From positions 1-34,720 of the forward strand of contig NWUY0300019024.1 of NCBI GenBank assembly GCA_004151065.3: a stretch of 34,720 bases of DNA, written 5' to 3'. A model generated the notes under the pieces. That model was not told the DNA's origin and did not search any database. It saw nothing but the letters and a program-made list of their open reading frames with translations. This document shows, piece by piece, positions 33,120 through 34,720 of this stretch. The position numbers and the translations under genes are program-made. The stretch's first letter is position 1. The number at the start of each line of letters is the position of its first letter. The stretch comes from Larix sibirica (Eukaryota; Streptophyta; Pinopsida; Pinales; Pinaceae).

Positions 33120-33714
33120 ATAAAAAGGAGTACTTTATACCATTATAATAATATGTTAATAAATGGTGATTTGAAATCCATGAATGGTATAAATAGTGGA
33201 TTGCAAAAATCTAGATAAAATGATATTTCAATAGTAGCCAATATTAATAAGATTGTGGATCAAAATTCAAATTAGGCTCAATAAATCAAGTTGGAACAAG
33301 GGCACCTCTCAAATTATTTCCATCTAATATTTCTCATGGTTCACTTTGCAAAATGGTTAATGATGACATCTAATGGATTGGTCTTCCTCCAATGCCCTGA
33401 TCTAGTTTCAACAAAATGATGAGAAATCAGTTTTCAGATGTTGCAATCATGAAGAAAAACTTATTTGCAAGGTGTTGCATTTCAATCATGAACAAGATTA
33501 GGCCCACTACTGATCCAGTTGGAGTATAATGATTTTGATCAGTTCAAACAACCCATTATTACTATATTGCAAGTTGTTTCCATATGTACTATGCCTACAA
33601 ATTATCTTCAGGGAAGATTTAAGTACTTACTTGAGCATTGTGCATGACAATATGGGTACATTAAAGACTTATATACCAAATTTTTATAATAAGTAAAAGA
33701 CTGTTATTAATTCC
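33120..33714. other. Stretch between the two coding remnants
   Basis: Short discontinuous open stretches only. Could be intron or more degraded coding of the same pseudogene. Confidence 0.3.
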
Positions 33715-34699
33715 ATGAATCTTCCCATTTCTTTGATTGGTATCCTTACACATGTACACAAGACTAGAGGCTTTGGCCACTTCAATCTTTCTTTTTTGGA
33801 GATGGGTTCAAACTTCAATGTGACTTTATTGACTAAATGTATAAATGATGTTGAGGAACCATTGGTGAATCAAATGGGGACTTATTTTACAAATGAGGAA
33901 CATCAAACCACCCATTGCATCAAGGTCTATTACAATATGAATCCTCTAAAAAATATTTGCTTTATACAGGAATATAATATGAAACCATAAGAGATAACAA
34001 TTGATAACACACCATTTTTCAATTCAAATAGAAAATTTCCACCAAATTATTGTTATAAATGGTGATAACAAAAATTTCCATGTGTTTGTATCTTTATCCC
34101 TTTAAAAATCAAGGAAAGTGTTCGACATTGTTGAAGTTGGATCCCTTCTTGTGGGACGCACACATGAAGACATAGATAGAACTTATGTGAGTTTTGTATT
34201 TAGCTAAATTAATGCAAAAAGACATATTTTCATTCCATAAATGATGGACACTTATAGGACATGTGAGGATCACAATTCCTATGTATCATATTTAATTGAT
34301 GAATTTTTTCACTTCAAGAAATTTGTGGAGCCACAATTTTAGATGGTAACTTTGGGATCACTAGTACATTAAAGGATGTATTTTTTTAAATTCCATATCA
34401 TTGATGGTATACTAATTATGGAATATAAACACTTTCTTCGAGATGAAAAGTGGTCACCTCTTATCAATATGTAGCATTACTTTCCTAATAGAAGTGCAAA
34501 CTTACCAATGGACCAACCTAAATTGTGAAATCTACAAGTAAGGAGACATTTTGCGATGGACGAAATAAAGATGAGATTAGAAACATATATTTAATTCTAG
34601 AATAAATGTATTGCTAAAAGAGGGAGCATTATTGACATCCTAAGATAATTTATTGAGAGGCTACTTATAAAAGTTTGGACACCCCCTTCAAAGCATTGA
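33715..34699 (+). pseudogene. Decayed gene with DUF7869-like C-terminal domain
   Basis: 33715-33990 is open for 91 codons (MNLPISLIGILTHVHKTRGF ...). After a shift near 34028 a second frame keeps phase for 224 codons to a TGA at 34697-34699. It contains NGDNKNFHVFVSLSL and VFDIVEVGSLLVGRTHEDID. The latter closely follows the DUF7869 hallmark of a D-N-x-N-K-N-like segment followed by VGHTHEDID, with the first His changed to Arg (34157-34159). Further on are DEFFHFKKFVEPQF, FFKFHIIDGILIMEYKH and DEKWSPLIN, which match the order of the domain's later part. About ten premature stops, mostly TAA/TAG. DUF7869 proteins are widespread, often multicopy and transposon-associated in plants and other eukaryotes; their function is not established. 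Confidence 0.6.
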
Positions 34700-34720
34700 G
34701 CACTCAACCACTAATTCCTG

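Overview
The window looks like repeat-rich intergenic DNA from a large-genome land plant. A gymnosperm is plausible, but nothing here proves it. The evidence is decayed Ty1/copia and Ty3/gypsy LTR retrotransposons of plant type, GT-AG introns, AT-rich filler, microsatellites and a diverged minisatellite. I see no intact protein-coding gene and no tRNA, rRNA or CRISPR. Nearly everything that reads as protein is broken by in-frame stops, mostly explicable as C-to-T changes (or G-to-A on the other strand).

Left part (about 0.4-8.3 kb, minus strand): three same-strand decayed genes that I cannot assign to a named family. Gene C (about 5986-8274) has coiled-coil character, gene B (2901-5729) has a phase-preserving intron, and gene A (393-2114) is one 574-codon frame with 18 premature stops. 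B and C share a paralogous module. A and B each have a TTATATAGGA sequence upstream.

Middle part (about 9.0-22.8 kb, plus strand): a 5'-truncated copia element (integrase, reverse transcriptase, RNase H, 3' LTR) is followed by an internally deleted gypsy element (LTR, primer-binding site, integrase C-terminus, polypurine tract, LTR, second primer-binding site, start of gag). A 5305-bp block, 10238-15542, is repeated at 15544-20848 with only two differences noticed, and a single N lies exactly between the copies. This is best read as two contig ends whose overlap was not merged, so the real locus is probably about 5.3 kb shorter and every feature in the second block is counted twice.

Right part (about 22.8-34.7 kb): AT-rich DNA with small tandem duplications; two unrecognised decayed reading frames (24105-24590 and the Gly/Arg-rich 26345-26763); a minisatellite of about 55-60 bp in two blocks (about 27540-28820 and 30535-31490) separated by about 1.7 kb of unrelated DNA; and, at the right edge, a decayed plus-strand gene ending in a domain that resembles the DUF7869 family (34028-34699).

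The most novel biology is the A/B/C gene cluster and the DUF7869-like pseudogene. The most consequential technical point is the N-flanked duplication.
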